Part shown: in pieces, positions 1-9,669 of the stretch
Position numbering within the stretch: the first letter of the stretch is position 1
How the letters are laid out: each line of letters starts with the position of its first letter
Origin: Methylorubrum populi
GTDB lineage: Bacteria > Pseudomonadota > Alphaproteobacteria > Rhizobiales > Beijerinckiaceae
Length of the DNA: 64,000 nucleotides
Assembly: GCA_036946625.1 (NCBI GenBank)
Contig: JAQIIU010000002.1
Coordinates: forward strand, 620,001-684,000
Reading direction: 5' to 3'
The notes under the pieces: model-generated
Seen by the model: only the letters and a program-made list of their open reading frames with translations
Told to the model about the DNA's origin: nothing
Database searches by the model: none
Made by a program: the position numbers and the translations under genes

Positions 1-1
1 G

Positions 2-1063
<1,062 letters not shown>

Positions 1064-1071
1064 CGCGCCGC

Positions 1072-1095
1072 GGGGCTCCTCCGATCCGGAGCCCC
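1072..1095 (+). terminator. Stem-loop downstream of guaB
   Basis: An 8-bp perfect stem (GGGGCTCC/GGAGCCCC) with an 8-nt loop starts 8 nt after the guaB stop. There is no clear T-run after it, so it may be a weak or Rho-assisted terminator, or simply a 3'-end stabilising hairpin. Confidence 0.45.
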
Positions 1096-1171
1096 CCGCA
1101 GGCGGGAGCATCTCCCGAAAGGCGACCTCCGCCTGTCGGGAAGAAGACGACGCGGAAGCGGAAGGCTCTCA

Positions 1172-1390
1172 GAGCCTGTTCGACTGCGGTGATCCCATCT
1201 CGCCCCTCATCCTGAGGTGCCGCGTGAGCGGCCTCGAAGGGTGTTCCAGGTTCCGCGCGATTCCTGGAGCCCCCTTCGAGGCCTCCGCTGCGCTCCGGCA
1301 CCTCAGGATGAGGGTTCAGGATGGGAGCAGGGCTTTTCCTCTCGCCTTGCCGTGGCCTGACGAAGACACGTCGGCCCGTCAAACAGGCTC
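1172..1390. repeat. Repeat C copy 1 (terminal inverted repeats) containing repeat D
   Basis: The ends GAGCCTGTTCGAC and GTCAAACAGGCTC are inverted copies of each other with one mismatch. A second copy of this unit lies at 25354-25478, without the central insert. Here the centre (1203-1314) is occupied by repeat D, a ~110 bp palindromic unit with CCCTCATCCTGAGG/CCTCAGGATGAGGG ends, also seen at 55428-55537. The element ends at the left TCA duplication of the MITE-A copy at 1394. Confidence 0.7.
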
Positions 1391-1393
1391 TCA

Positions 1394-1557
1394 TACCGTT
1401 TCCGATTGATCGCTTCGGGTTTGGCCCCCCTCCGTCATCGCGAGCGACCGCGAAGCGATCCAGGGCGCGACCTGTCCGGAAAGGTCGCGCCCTGGATCGC
1501 CACGGCTTCGCCTCGCGATGACGCAGGAGAGGCCGAGGTCATCAACCGGATGTCGTA
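1394..1557 (+). mobile_element. MITE-A copy 1, flanked by TCA/TCA
   Basis: This 164-bp palindromic element carries imperfect terminal inverted repeats beginning TACCGTTTCCGATTGAT (left) and TACGACATCCGGTTGAT (right, complement). The centre (1455-1500) is a perfect 19-bp stem with an 8-nt loop. TCA is present on both sides (1391-1393 and 1558-1560), which reads as a 3-bp target duplication. From 1561 to 1838 I see no gene or known element. Confidence 0.8.
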
Positions 1558-1838
1558 TCAGGGCCAGATCCGGCCGACCAGCAGGGAGAGAATGCGCGTC
1601 GAAACAAAGACCGAGAGACGCCGGCCTGATGCCATCAGATCGGATACGGCGCTATAGCTTGGGCCCGTCGACCTCGCCAGCCCGGGGACGCATCCCTCAC
1701 GGCGTTTTTCAGGCGCGGACGGAGGAGCTCGTTCCGGTCATCCCCACCCCCATTTCGCACGCCGTTCATTCGCAGACACTGATCCGGCGGCGTTCGCGCT
1801 TCGACCGCGGACGCCGCCGCGAGGATTCAAGCAAAACT

Positions 1839-2741
1839 TCAGAGCTTCGGATCGCCCGAAGCGGCGGCGCCCTGCCCCGCGGCGGGTCCCTTCTCCAGAG
1901 CGGTCGTCAGTTCCTCGGGGCTCAGGTCGATGAACTTGCGCAGCACCTCTTGGAAATCCCCCTGCCTTTCCGGCCCGGGGCAATGTGTGCCGCTTCGCTG
2001 CAACTCGCTCTTCAACTGCGCTTCCAGCGGCGCCATTTCCGGCTGGAGGGCCGCCATTCGCGCATCGACCGCGGCGCGCTGCCGACCGGTCGAAGGCATG
2101 TCGCATTCCTTCAGGACGCGCTGGACGGAGAGGCCGATCACGTAGGCCGCGATGCGGGCTTGCGACGGCTGGGCGGACGGTGCCGGGACGGGCGGAGGCC
2201 CCCCCTGCGGTGCCGACGCCTGGGGCGCCACGGTCCTGGCCGGCGCGGCATCGCAGCGCCGCAGGGCCTCGTAACCCGCGGCGAAGTTCGGAATCCTGAA
2301 GTCCGCGTCGCTGTCCTCGAAGCGCAGGATCACGGTCTTGGCCGCGAGCAGGTCCGGCACGATGCTGTCGGGCAGGAGGGTGCGCAGCGTCTTGCCGTCG
2401 CCGGTCCAGGTGGTCTTCACCTTGATCGGCTTCTTGTCGAGGAAGAGCGGCACCTTGACCGGCTCGTCCTTCCCGAAATCCCAGCCCTGATAGACCAGCA
2501 CCAGCGCAACCGAGGAGCCCTTAAGAGCGAAGACGACGGCATTGGCGGCGTTGTTGTCGTCCTTGTCCTCGTAGGAATACGACATCAGGCAAGGATTGGC
2601 GCTGGTATCTCCGACCGTGCGCTCGACCTCCCACTCCTTCACGACTTCGAATGGCTGTCGTTCCGCTGAGATAGCCGATTGCGAGACTGGGCCGGACAGA
2701 CATCCGGCCGCCAGAACGGTGAGAAGAGGCAGCGCGCGCAT
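1839..2741 (-). CDS. Putative lipoprotein, unknown function
   Basis: The 300-residue product begins with a short lipoprotein signal peptide whose lipobox LAAGC puts the acylated Cys at residue 14. The ATG at 2741 was chosen because it is the start immediately ahead of that signal. The frame is open 21 codons further upstream, but that stretch does not look like a leader. The mature protein has an N-terminal globular region of about 160 residues, rich in beta-type segments. A Pro/Ala-rich linker (about 170-195) follows, then a C-terminal charged helical region with two Cys. I do not recognise the family. Its neighbours (guaB, panE) give no functional clue. The divergent panE starts about 210 bp away. 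Confidence 0.75.
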   Translation of the reverse strand: MRALPLLTVLAAGCLSGPVSQSAISAERQPFEVVKEWEVERTVGDTSANPCLMSYSYEDKDDNNAANAVVFALKGSSVALVLVYQGWDFGKDEPVKVPLFLDKKPIKVKTTWTGDGKTLRTLLPDSIVPDLLAAKTVILRFEDSDADFRIPNFAAGYEALRRCDAAPARTVAPQASAPQGGPPPVPAPSAQPSQARIAAYVIGLSVQRVLKECDMPSTGRQRAAVDARMAALQPEMAPLEAQLKSELQRSGTHCPGPERQGDFQEVLRKFIDLSPEELTTALEKGPAAGQGAAASGDPKL

Positions 2742-2949
2742 GGGCGAAATCCAGGAAATCCAGCAATCGCCGATGCGGGATGCAGGGGCCGTCTGGTCGA
2801 GCAAAGCTTAGCCGTTGGCGGGACCGGTTTCCAGTGCGGCCGGTTACGCATCGCATCATCGGGCATACGGCAGCCCGCCATCCGGCATCGGCAGGATGCG
2901 GGGCGCGAGGCTTCGCGGTATGTGGAGACGGAAAAGGAAGGGGAGGACG

Positions 2950-3888
2950 ATGCGGATCCTGGTGGTCGGAGCCGGCGCGACCGGCGGTTACTTCGGTGCG
3001 CGGCTGGCGGAGGCCGGGCGGGACGTGACCTTCCTGGTGCGTCCGGCCCGTGCGGAGAAATTGGCGGCGGCGGGCCTCCGCGTGCTCAGCCCGGTCGGCG
3101 ATACGTGGATCGCGGCACCGAAGACGGTGACCGCCGATCGGCTCGCCGCGGCCGGACCGTTCGACCTCGTGCTCCTCTCGGCCAAGGCCTACGATCTCGA
3201 CGGCGCGGTCGCCGATGCCGCCTCCGCGGTCGGTGCCGACACGGCGGTGCTGCCGATCCTCAACGGGATGCGCCATCTCGACGTGCTGGACCGGGCCTTC
3301 GGTGCCGACAGGGTGCTCGGCGGAAGCTGCGCCATCGTCGCGACGCTGACGGGTGACGGCGCGATCCGACAGATGACCGAGTTGCACAGCCTCACCTATG
3401 GCGAGCGCGACGGCGCGCGCTCGGAGCGGGTGTCACGGATCGCGGCGCAGATGGAGGGCGTGCGCTTCCAGGCTCGCGCCAGCGACGGGATCCTGCTCGA
3501 AATGTGGGAGAAATGGGTGTTCCTCGCTTCCCTGGCGGGAGCGACCACGCTGATGCGGGCGGCGCTCGGCGACATCGTCGCGGCCCCGGGCGGCAAAGCC
3601 TTCGTCGAAGCGCTGCACGACGAGTGCCAGGCGGTCGCCGTCGCCAATGGAAACGGCGCGCGCGAGAAGGTGTTCGCCGGCGCCCGCAAGATGCTGACGA
3701 CGGAAGGCTCCGCCATGACCGCCTCGATGCTGCGCGACATCGAGGGCGGCGCCCGGATCGAGGCCGATCACATCGTCGGCGACCTGATCGAGCGCGGGCG
3801 CACCCGCGGCGTAAAGACGCCAGTGCTCGAGCGGGTGCTGACGCATCTCAAGGCCTACGAGAACCGGCGCGCCCGCGCGACGGCCTGA
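2950..3888 (+). CDS. panE: 2-dehydropantoate 2-reductase family protein
   Basis: Family members reduce ketopantoate to pantoate with NADPH in coenzyme A synthesis; some paralogues reduce other 2-keto acids. The 312 residues start at the ATG at 2950, behind a purine-rich site (AAGGGGAGG). The N-terminal Rossmann fold shows GAGATGGYFGARL (residues 7-19). The middle has the conserved ILNGMRHLD loop. The helical C-terminal ApbA_C domain carries LEMWEKWVFLASLAG, including the Lys that acts in catalysis in this family. Length is typical. It stands alone and converges on pufC. It could be a paralogue rather than the sole pantothenate enzyme, so the symbol is tentative. Confidence 0.85.
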   Translation: MRILVVGAGATGGYFGARLAEAGRDVTFLVRPARAEKLAAAGLRVLSPVGDTWIAAPKTVTADRLAAAGPFDLVLLSAKAYDLDGAVADAASAVGADTAVLPILNGMRHLDVLDRAFGADRVLGGSCAIVATLTGDGAIRQMTELHSLTYGERDGARSERVSRIAAQMEGVRFQARASDGILLEMWEKWVFLASLAGATTLMRAALGDIVAAPGGKAFVEALHDECQAVAVANGNGAREKVFAGARKMLTTEGSAMTASMLRDIEGGARIEADHIVGDLIERGRTRGVKTPVLERVLTHLKAYENRRARATA

Positions 3889-4167
3889 GCCGTCCCTGCC
3901 CGCCGGATTCGCCGGGATCATCCTGGCGTTCGCGCCGCCGTTCGTCCGCCGCTCGCGGCGGCATGCGCGAGTGCTCCCGATCGGCGCGATCCCGTGTCCC
4001 GGGTCGGCGCATGGTGGCGAGCGTGCTGCGGATCGCGGGGCGGAGCGGGGACTGGCGCCGCGTCAGCCTGTCCGGGATCCTCGCCGATCCACACCACCCT
4101 CTGGCTTTGTGACTCGGCGGCTTCCCGTCGGTACGGTCAAGGACCCGATACGCGGGCCCCTTGATTT

Positions 4168-4217
4168 TGCATCGTCTTCGCCCGAAAGCCGGTGACCGCC
4201 TTCCGGGACACCGTTTT
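4168..4217. repeat. Repeat E copy 1 at the 3' end of pufC
   Basis: The core reads gcatcgtctt...cgaaagccgg...ttccgggac and resembles the palindromic intergenic unit that is common in Rhizobiales. Related copies are at 17792-17840 and 35415-35461. It ends next to the pufC TAG and lies between the convergent panE and pufC, so it may act as a shared 3'-end structure. The rest of 3889-4167 holds no gene I can support. Confidence 0.5.
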
Positions 4218-5330
4218 CTATGGCGGCGGCGAGGCGGCGGGCGTCTCGGGAGCCGGGGACGGCGCTGCCGGAGCTCCGGGCGCCGCTGCCGTGTCCGTGG
4301 CGACCGTGGCCAGTTCGGGATAGCTCTCGATGACGTGCGCGCCCGCGAGCGGCTTGGTCTGGCCGTTGTGGCAGGTGGCGCAGTTCAGCTTCGGCGCGTC
4401 GCCTGTGGGACCGAGGCGGTTGGCCGGGAAGGTCGGGGTCAGCGGCTCGATGTAATCGCCGTTGAGATCGCGCACCATCCGGATCGCGTGCCAAGCCAGC
4501 GTGCGCTGCGGCGTGCTCTGTGACCAGTTCGAGATCGCCCGGGTGTTGTGGCAGTAGGTGCAGTTGACGCCGAGCGAGGACGACATGTGGATCATCAGGC
4601 CGTAGGTCCGCTCGGCGGCCTGGATCGATTTCCCCTTGCTCTCGGGCAGGGCCGTCGTCGCGTTCACGCGGATCAGGTTCTCGTCGGCGTCCTTCTTGGC
4701 GAAGAACGCGCTCAGGGTATCGTAGGGGAGCGAGGAGAGGCCGACCGAGGGCGAGGCGAGATTCTGCCCGTTGTTGCGGGGGATGAAGCCGGTCCGGTAG
4801 GTCGGGCCCGGATTCTGGAACCAGACATGCGTCGGCACCGGCTGGCCGCGGTGGCAGGTGTAGCAGGTCACGCCCGCCTCGCCGACATGCTTCTCCTTCC
4901 AGGAGGTGTTGATGTGCTGCACCATCTGGATCATCCGCCGGGCGACCCGCTTCTGGTAGAGGCTGTCGTCGGCCATGTTCTCGGTGTTGTGGCAGTAGGT
5001 GCAGCCCTGCTCCGGGCTCACCCACTCCGTCATCGAGGTCATCAGGCGGTTGAATTCCTCGACGCTGAGATCCTTCAGCACCTTGACGTTCTCGTAGACC
5101 GCGCCGGCCTTCTCGGTTCCGGCCTCGACCGGATCGGCGGGCGTCGGCGGAACGTTGGCGGCCTTCAGGGCCGCCGCCCCGGCCCTGGTCTGGATCTGGT
5201 CCATGCCGGTGCCGCGGAAGCCGTGCTGCTGGGCCAGGATCGGCGGCCGGGTCCAGCCCGCCGTGCCGAACTGGGCGATGGTGAGGAACAGGGCGACGAC
5301 CGCGCCCGCGACGACGAGCAGCGTCTTCAT
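4218..5330 (-). CDS. pufC: Photosynthetic reaction centre tetraheme cytochrome c subunit
   Basis: Re-reduces the photo-oxidised special pair of the reaction centre from the periplasmic side. The 370 residues contain four CxxCH heme sites at about 110-114, 156-160, 257-261 and 317-321, the full set for this family. The N-terminus (residues 1-22) is one hydrophobic segment with no lipobox Cys, so the protein is probably held by an uncleaved membrane anchor rather than a lipid. The C-terminal 30 residues form an Ala/Pro-rich tail. The ATG overlaps the pufM stop by 4 nt (ATGA), indicating translational coupling. It is the last gene of the bchCXYZ-pufQBALMC operon. Confidence 0.96.
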   Translation of the reverse strand: MKTLLVVAGAVVALFLTIAQFGTAGWTRPPILAQQHGFRGTGMDQIQTRAGAAALKAANVPPTPADPVEAGTEKAGAVYENVKVLKDLSVEEFNRLMTSMTEWVSPEQGCTYCHNTENMADDSLYQKRVARRMIQMVQHINTSWKEKHVGEAGVTCYTCHRGQPVPTHVWFQNPGPTYRTGFIPRNNGQNLASPSVGLSSLPYDTLSAFFAKKDADENLIRVNATTALPESKGKSIQAAERTYGLMIHMSSSLGVNCTYCHNTRAISNWSQSTPQRTLAWHAIRMVRDLNGDYIEPLTPTFPANRLGPTGDAPKLNCATCHNGQTKPLAGAHVIESYPELATVATDTAAAPGAPAAPSPAPETPAASPPP

Positions 5331-6304
5331 TGTGCCCCCCCTGATGCCGCGAGCGGGTCGGTGATCGGGCCGTAGATCTGCGGATAGGCCGGTGCGACGC
5401 CGTGCTTGACCGCCCAGAGATACCAGTTGTCGACCACCGTGCCGGTGAGCAGGATGCCGATGCCGCCGGTCAGCGTCGTCAGCACCGCGAACCACCACGC
5501 CCAGCGGTGGATCGATTCCATCGTGGCGTTGAAGCCCATGGTCCAGCGCCAGAACAGGGCGGCGCGCTCGGTGGCGGTGCCGCGATCCACGATCTGGTCG
5601 ATCTCGCGCTCCGAACCGTAGCGGCTGGTGGCGAGGATGGTGCCCCCGTGCATGGCGAACAGCAGCGTCGACCCGTACAGGAAGACGATCGAGAGCATGT
5701 GGAACGGGTTGTAGAACAGGTTGCCGTAGCGCAGCGAGAAGGCGGCGGTCCAATCGAGATGCGGGAAGATGCCGAAGGGCACCGCCTCGCTCCACGAACC
5801 CATCAGCAGCGGGCGGATGAAGCCGAGAACGAGGTAGAGCCAGATCGCGGAAGCGAAGGCCCAGGGCACGTGCGTGCCCATGCCGAGCGCCCGGGCGCGG
5901 CGGTACATCCGCACCCACCACAGCAGGATCGAGGCGGTGAGGAAGAAGCCCGCGATCAGCCACCAGCCGCCCTCGTTCAGGGGCGGCAGCACCTTGAGGC
6001 CGTATTTCGGCAGCGGCGGCTCCAGCGCGAGCCAGGGAAGCTGGCGCACGAACTGGATCGGATCCCAGTTCACGCTGGCCCACATGTTGAGGCCGATGAT
6101 CTCGAAGGCGATCAGCCCGCAGGCGAAGGACAGGGCCCCGAGATAGCCGCCGTAGATCGGACCGACCTGACTGTTGCCGATCAGCCCGAACAGGTAGCTG
6201 TTGAAGGGCTTGCCGATGCGCGCATCCGACGGGATCGGAATCCCGCGCTCCGGCTCGACCGGGCGCACCTGCACCTGCGTGAAGATGTTCTGGTAGTAGG
6301 CCAC
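5327..6304 (-). CDS. pufM: Photosynthetic reaction centre subunit M
   Basis: Transmembrane core subunit that, with PufL, binds bacteriochlorophylls, bacteriopheophytins, quinones and the non-heme iron. The 325 residues (starting [14 protein letters not shown]) contain the five membrane helices, the special-pair region ending [14 protein letters not shown], and the His ligands of the iron (for example in FAMHGGTIL). The GTG at 6304 is preferred because GGAGGA lies just upstream. An ATG five codons earlier (6319) keeps the frame but would place that site inside the gene. It follows pufL after about 120 nt and overlaps pufC by 4 nt. Confidence 0.96.
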   Translation of the reverse strand: MAYYQNIFTQVQVRPVEPERGIPIPSDARIGKPFNSYLFGLIGNSQVGPIYGGYLGALSFACGLIAFEIIGLNMWASVNWDPIQFVRQLPWLALEPPLPKYGLKVLPPLNEGGWWLIAGFFLTASILLWWVRMYRRARALGMGTHVPWAFASAIWLYLVLGFIRPLLMGSWSEAVPFGIFPHLDWTAAFSLRYGNLFYNPFHMLSIVFLYGSTLLFAMHGGTILATSRYGSEREIDQIVDRGTATERAALFWRWTMGFNATMESIHRWAWWFAVLTTLTGGIGILLTGTVVDNWYLWAVKHGVAPAYPQIYGPITDPLAASGGAQ

Positions 6305-6427
6305 GGCGTCTTCCTCCATGGACCCGCGGTCGTTCGAGGAATTCGCGCCGTCGGCGGAAATCCTCGCGCCCGTAGATCGCCCCTGCCCGTCAGGCCGCCC
6401 GGCGCGAATGCCGGCCGGCGTCCCGCT

Positions 6428-7252
6428 TCATCGCCACACCGGCAGGTTGAGCCACCAGCCCCACCATTCCGGCCAGCCTTGCGTCCAGAACGGACCGGAG
6501 ATGATGATGCAGACCGCGCTCCAGAAGCCCGCCGAGAGGGCCAGGAACAGGCCGAGCCGGTGGATGCCGAGCGTTCCGATCGAGTAGCCGATCGTGTCGC
6601 GGAAATAGGTGTCCTCATGCTCGGGCGTCTTCACCGTCTCGCCCTTGCCCGGGTTGGTCGAGGACAGGATCAGCGAGCCGTGCAGTGCCAGCGCGAAGGT
6701 CGTCGTGAAGAAGAACGACACCGCCAGCATGTGCGCCGGATTGTAGTGGAAGTGCAGGTACTGGTAGCCGGTGTTCGACACCCAATCGAGGTGGGAGAGG
6801 ATGCCGTAGGGGAAGCCGTAGCCCCAGGCGCCCATCAGGAACGGCCGGATCACCACCAGCGAGACGTAGGCGAAGATCGCCACGGCGAAGGCGAACGGCA
6901 CGTGGTAGCCGATGCCGAGCTTGCGGCAGATCTCGACCTCGCGCAGCGCCCAGGACGAGAACGCCCCGATCGCGCAGAAGGTGATGATCTGCCACAGGCC
7001 CCCTTCCTTCAGGGGGGCGAGCGCCAGCCCGTATTTCAGGTCGGGGGGCGCGATGTTGATCTGCCAGACGTTCCAGGTCGGCCCGATCGCCGCGCCGTAG
7101 AGGATCAGCGCGGTGCCGAGCACCGAGAAGAAGATCGTCGTGACGCCGAAGAAGCCGACGTAGAACGGTCCGACCCAGAAATCGAACAGGTCTCCGCCCA
7201 GCAGCGTGCCGCCGCGGACCCGGTATTTGCGCTCGAAGCTCAGCATCGCCAT
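6428..7252 (-). CDS. pufL: Photosynthetic reaction centre subunit L
   Basis: Partner of PufM in the reaction-centre heterodimer. The 274 residues start [15 protein letters not shown], the usual PufL N-terminus, behind GGGAG at suitable spacing. Signature segments are [22 protein letters not shown] (special-pair and accessory chlorophyll ligands), [13 protein letters not shown] (iron His) and [15 protein letters not shown]. It ends PVWR, a typical length and terminus. A strong hairpin in the pufA-pufL gap precedes it and probably lowers pufLM relative to pufBA transcript levels. Confidence 0.97.
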   Translation of the reverse strand: MAMLSFERKYRVRGGTLLGGDLFDFWVGPFYVGFFGVTTIFFSVLGTALILYGAAIGPTWNVWQINIAPPDLKYGLALAPLKEGGLWQIITFCAIGAFSSWALREVEICRKLGIGYHVPFAFAVAIFAYVSLVVIRPFLMGAWGYGFPYGILSHLDWVSNTGYQYLHFHYNPAHMLAVSFFFTTTFALALHGSLILSSTNPGKGETVKTPEHEDTYFRDTIGYSIGTLGIHRLGLFLALSAGFWSAVCIIISGPFWTQGWPEWWGWWLNLPVWR

Positions 7253-7316
7253 GGCGAAGGCTCCCGCGAGGAGGACGAAAACTGCCGGGGCAGGCGTGCG
7301 CCGCCCGCCCGCGGCA

Positions 7317-7340
7317 GAGGCCGGTCGGAAGACCGGCCTC
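7317..7340 (-). promoter_or_regulatory. pufA-pufL intercistronic stem-loop
   Basis: A perfect 10-bp stem, GAGGCCGGTC/GACCGGCCTC, with a 4-nt loop begins 9 nt after the pufA stop. In Rhodobacter a hairpin at this place protects the upstream pufBA message from 3'-5' decay and sets the antenna to reaction-centre ratio. Position and stability here fit the same role, which is inferred. Confidence 0.65.
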
Positions 7341-7349
7341 GGTGGCAGA

Positions 7350-7538
7350 TCAGCCGGGCATCGTCGGAAGGACGAGGCTGTGGGCGGCGGCGGCCTTCGC
7401 GTCCTTCGGGCCTTCGAGCCAGTTGAACCGGTCGGTGCTGAGCAGGATGAAGTGGATCAGCAGCGCCAGGACGAACAGGAAGGTGAAGAGCGCGACGAGG
7501 GTGCGCCGCGGATCGAACAGAAGCCAGATCTTGTGCAT
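7350..7538 (-). CDS. pufA: Light-harvesting 1 alpha polypeptide
   Basis: The 62-residue antenna protein binds bacteriochlorophyll a and carotenoid in the LH1 ring around the reaction centre. It has a short cytoplasmic N-terminus ([12 protein letters not shown], typical of alpha chains), a single membrane helix from about 13 to 35 with the bacteriochlorophyll-ligand His in [16 protein letters not shown], and a periplasmic tail. It starts 12 nt after pufB, in the order B-A-L-M-C. Confidence 0.96.
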   Translation of the reverse strand: MHKIWLLFDPRRTLVALFTFLFVLALLIHFILLSTDRFNWLEGPKDAKAAAAHSLVLPTMPG

Positions 7539-7550
7539 CGCGTGCCTCCT

Positions 7551-7781
7551 TCAGCCGATCATCGACACGAGGCCGGCGGCGGCGTGGCTCACGCCGTCGA
7601 GCAGGGCGTAGCCCTTCGGCCCGGGCAACCAGGGCCGCCACAGCCAGACGAGGATGTGGGCGACCACGGCGATCGCCGTGAAGATGATGAAGCTCGTCAG
7701 GAAGATCGCGTGGAATTCCTTGGCTTCGGGTTCCGTCAGCCCGGACAGGCTGCTCGGTCTTTCAGTGACTCCGTTGGCCAT
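7551..7781 (-). CDS. pufB: Light-harvesting 1 beta polypeptide
   Basis: The 76-residue LH1 beta chain has a polar N-terminus, the conserved [13 protein letters not shown] segment, a membrane helix with the ligand His in [16 protein letters not shown], and a C-terminal tail slightly longer than usual. The ATG at 7781 has CGGAGG about 8 nt upstream; the frame is open further upstream but without family similarity. It is separated from pufQ by a 116-nt leader with two hairpins. Confidence 0.95.
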   Translation of the reverse strand: MANGVTERPSSLSGLTEPEAKEFHAIFLTSFIIFTAIAVVAHILVWLWRPWLPGPKGYALLDGVSHAAAGLVSMIG

Positions 7782-7832
7782 CGAACGAACCTCCGCTGGT
7801 TGTGCCGCGCGCTGACAGGCGCGGCGGGTGCC

Positions 7833-7882
7833 GCCGTGACTCGATGACATCACGGCGCAGGGTCCCCCGTGTCACCACACGG
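7833..7882 (-). promoter_or_regulatory. Two hairpins in the pufQ-pufB leader
   Basis: Within the gap between pufQ and pufB lie two inverted repeats: 7833-7856 (7-bp arms GCCGTGA/TCACGGC, 10-nt loop) and 7867-7882 (6-bp arms CCGTGT/ACACGG, 4-nt loop). They sit in the 5' leader of pufB and could guide RNA processing or protect the processed pufBA transcript. Confidence 0.4.
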
Positions 7883-7897
7883 AAGTTTTGATGCGTG

Positions 7898-8131
7898 TCA
7901 GCCCATGAAGGCGAAGGGGATGGCCGAGACCGCCATGGCCTTGGCCTCGCCGAACACCGAGCGGCGCACCGGCGGCAGGCCGCGCCGCGTGGCCCGTCCC
8001 GGCACGAGCCGCTGAACCAGGGCGGCGGCGAGGAAGAACGGGTAGGTCGCGGCCAGGATGACCCGGAACTCGATCGCCTCGCTGTGCAGGCGCGACGCGG
8101 CGGGCATCGATCGTTGCATGACGAGTCCCAT
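7898..8131 (-). CDS. pufQ: PufQ, bacteriochlorophyll synthesis/assembly factor
   Basis: PufQ is a small membrane protein that promotes bacteriochlorophyll delivery during assembly of photosynthetic complexes; its mechanism is not settled. The 77 residues include IEFRVILAATYPFFLAAALVQR, one membrane helix preceded by the family's acidic-aromatic motif, and a basic C-terminal half. The ATG at 8131 has GGAGAG at good spacing and gives the usual family length. An ATG at 8206 overlapping the bchZ stop (ATGA) would give 102 residues and is also possible. Its place between bchZ and pufB is canonical. Confidence 0.85.
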   Translation of the reverse strand: MGLVMQRSMPAASRLHSEAIEFRVILAATYPFFLAAALVQRLVPGRATRRGLPPVRRSVFGEAKAMAVSAIPFAFMG

Positions 8132-8202
8132 GGCAAGTCTCTCCGCAGGCTGTCCGGCCCCGCGCGGCGCCGGAGGGTGAAGGGGGATGAGGAGGCCCGT
8201 GC

Positions 8203-9669
8203 TCATGCGGCGGCCCCCACGGCGAGCTCGCTCTGCGCCCGCTCGACATGGGCGGGCGCCACGCGCTCCGCGGCGGCCCGGCGCGCGGCGCGCTCGGCCG
8301 CATCGCGCAGGCGCTTGGCGGCGGAGATGCGGGTGAGGACCGGATGCCGCTCGACCCACGCGTCGAGCCGGGCGCGGGCGGCCTCGTCCCAGGGCAGTTC
8401 GCGATGCGCGCGGGCGGGCGTGGCCTCCACCGCATCCATGTCGCGGGCGAGCGGCAGGATGTGGAAGAGCGTGTCGAACAGCGCGTTGCAGACCTCCTGA
8501 ACGAGGTAGGTCGCGCCGGAGAAGCCCATGAACGGCGTGCCGGTGTGCCGCCGCACGATCGCACCCGGGAAGGAGGCCGGCATGTAGGCCGCACGGCCGC
8601 CGCTCTCGGCGAGGTACATGCGCTCGTTGTAGGAGCCGAACAGGACGAGGGGCGGGTTGGTCCTGATCGCCTCGCGCACCGCCGCGTTGTCGGGCTTGGC
8701 CCCGGCGCTGCGGCCGAAGGCGAAATGGCAGGGCAGCCCCATCTCGTCTTCGAGGAAGTGGCGCACGCCGCGCGCATAGGTCTCGGTCGCGACGATGCCG
8801 AAGCTCGCGGTGCCGAAGAAGTCCTGCGTCACCGAGCGCCACAGGTCCCAGACCGGCTTGATCGTGGTGTGGCGCTCGCGTTCGATGAACGGCTCCGGAT
8901 CGAGCTCCAGAATCTCGCCCAGCGAGCGCAGGAACCTGGTGGTCGAGAGGATGCCGATCGGCGCCTGGAGGTAGGGCCGTTCCAGGCTCTCGCAGAGCAG
9001 GCGGCCGAACTCGCGGTAGAGGCAGATGTTGGCATCCGCGTCGACGAGCTTCGGCACGTCGGCGAGATGCGCGCCGAGCGGGAAGGTGAGGTTGACCTCG
9101 GCGCCGATGCCCTCGACCAAGCGGCGGATCTCGGCCAGATCCGAGGCCATGTTGAAGCTGCCGTAGGCCGGGCCGATGATGTTGACCCGCGGTTTCTCCC
9201 CGGCCTTGCGCTCGGGCCGGGCCGGGATGCCCTTCCTGGCGAAGCGCCGGGCGCCGTATTCCTGCCAGAGCCAGCTCATCGCCCGGTCGGCGGATTGCCA
9301 CTGGTCCTCGTCGATGGTGCGCGGCAGGAAGCGTTGAAGGCCGGTCCCCTCCGGGGTGACGCCGCCGCCGATCATCTCGGCGATGGAGCCCGTCACCACC
9401 ACGCTGGGCTGGCCGGGATCGAGCGTGCCGTGCGCCCGCTTCATCGCCCCTTCGGTGCCGTGGCGGCCGAGTTCCTCTTCGCCCAAGCCGGTGACGACGA
9501 TCGGCAGTTCGTGCGGCGGCAGCGCGTCGGTGTAGTGCAGGACCGAGGTGACCGGCAGGTTCTCGCAGCCGACCGGCCCGTCGATGACGACCTGCAGCCC
9601 CTTGATCGCCGTGAAGACGTAGACCGCCCCCCAGTAGCCGCCGGCCCGGTCGTGATCGAGGATCAGCAT
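8203..9669 (-). CDS. bchZ: Chlorophyllide a reductase subunit Z
   Basis: One of the two subunits of the catalytic NifDK-like component that, with BchX, reduces ring B of chlorophyllide a toward bacteriochlorophyllide a. The 488 residues start [19 protein letters not shown]. The hallmark segment [31 protein letters not shown] follows, with the conserved Cys that helps ligate the interface Fe-S cluster. The C-terminus has an Ala/Arg-rich helix. The ATG at 9669 overlaps the bchY stop by one base (TGATG), so translation is probably coupled. It is followed directly by pufQ. Confidence 0.96.
   Translation of the reverse strand: MLILDHDRAGGYWGAVYVFTAIKGLQVVIDGPVGCENLPVTSVLHYTDALPPHELPIVVTGLGEEELGRHGTEGAMKRAHGTLDPGQPSVVVTGSIAEMIGGGVTPEGTGLQRFLPRTIDEDQWQSADRAMSWLWQEYGARRFARKGIPARPERKAGEKPRVNIIGPAYGSFNMASDLAEIRRLVEGIGAEVNLTFPLGAHLADVPKLVDADANICLYREFGRLLCESLERPYLQAPIGILSTTRFLRSLGEILELDPEPFIERERHTTIKPVWDLWRSVTQDFFGTASFGIVATETYARGVRHFLEDEMGLPCHFAFGRSAGAKPDNAAVREAIRTNPPLVLFGSYNERMYLAESGGRAAYMPASFPGAIVRRHTGTPFMGFSGATYLVQEVCNALFDTLFHILPLARDMDAVEATPARAHRELPWDEAARARLDAWVERHPVLTRISAAKRLRDAAERAARRAAAERVAPAHVERAQSELAVGAAA

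Noticed and set aside
5402..7426. A 674-codon open frame on the plus strand across pufM and pufL
   Set aside because: It is an antisense shadow of GC-rich coding DNA; the translation is Arg/Gly/Asp-rich without any fold, while the minus strand encodes clear reaction-centre subunits.
7801..7817. A TGT-N11-ACA sequence in the pufQ-pufB gap considered as a PpsR site
   Set aside because: The spacing is 11, not 12, and there is no dyad symmetry within it.
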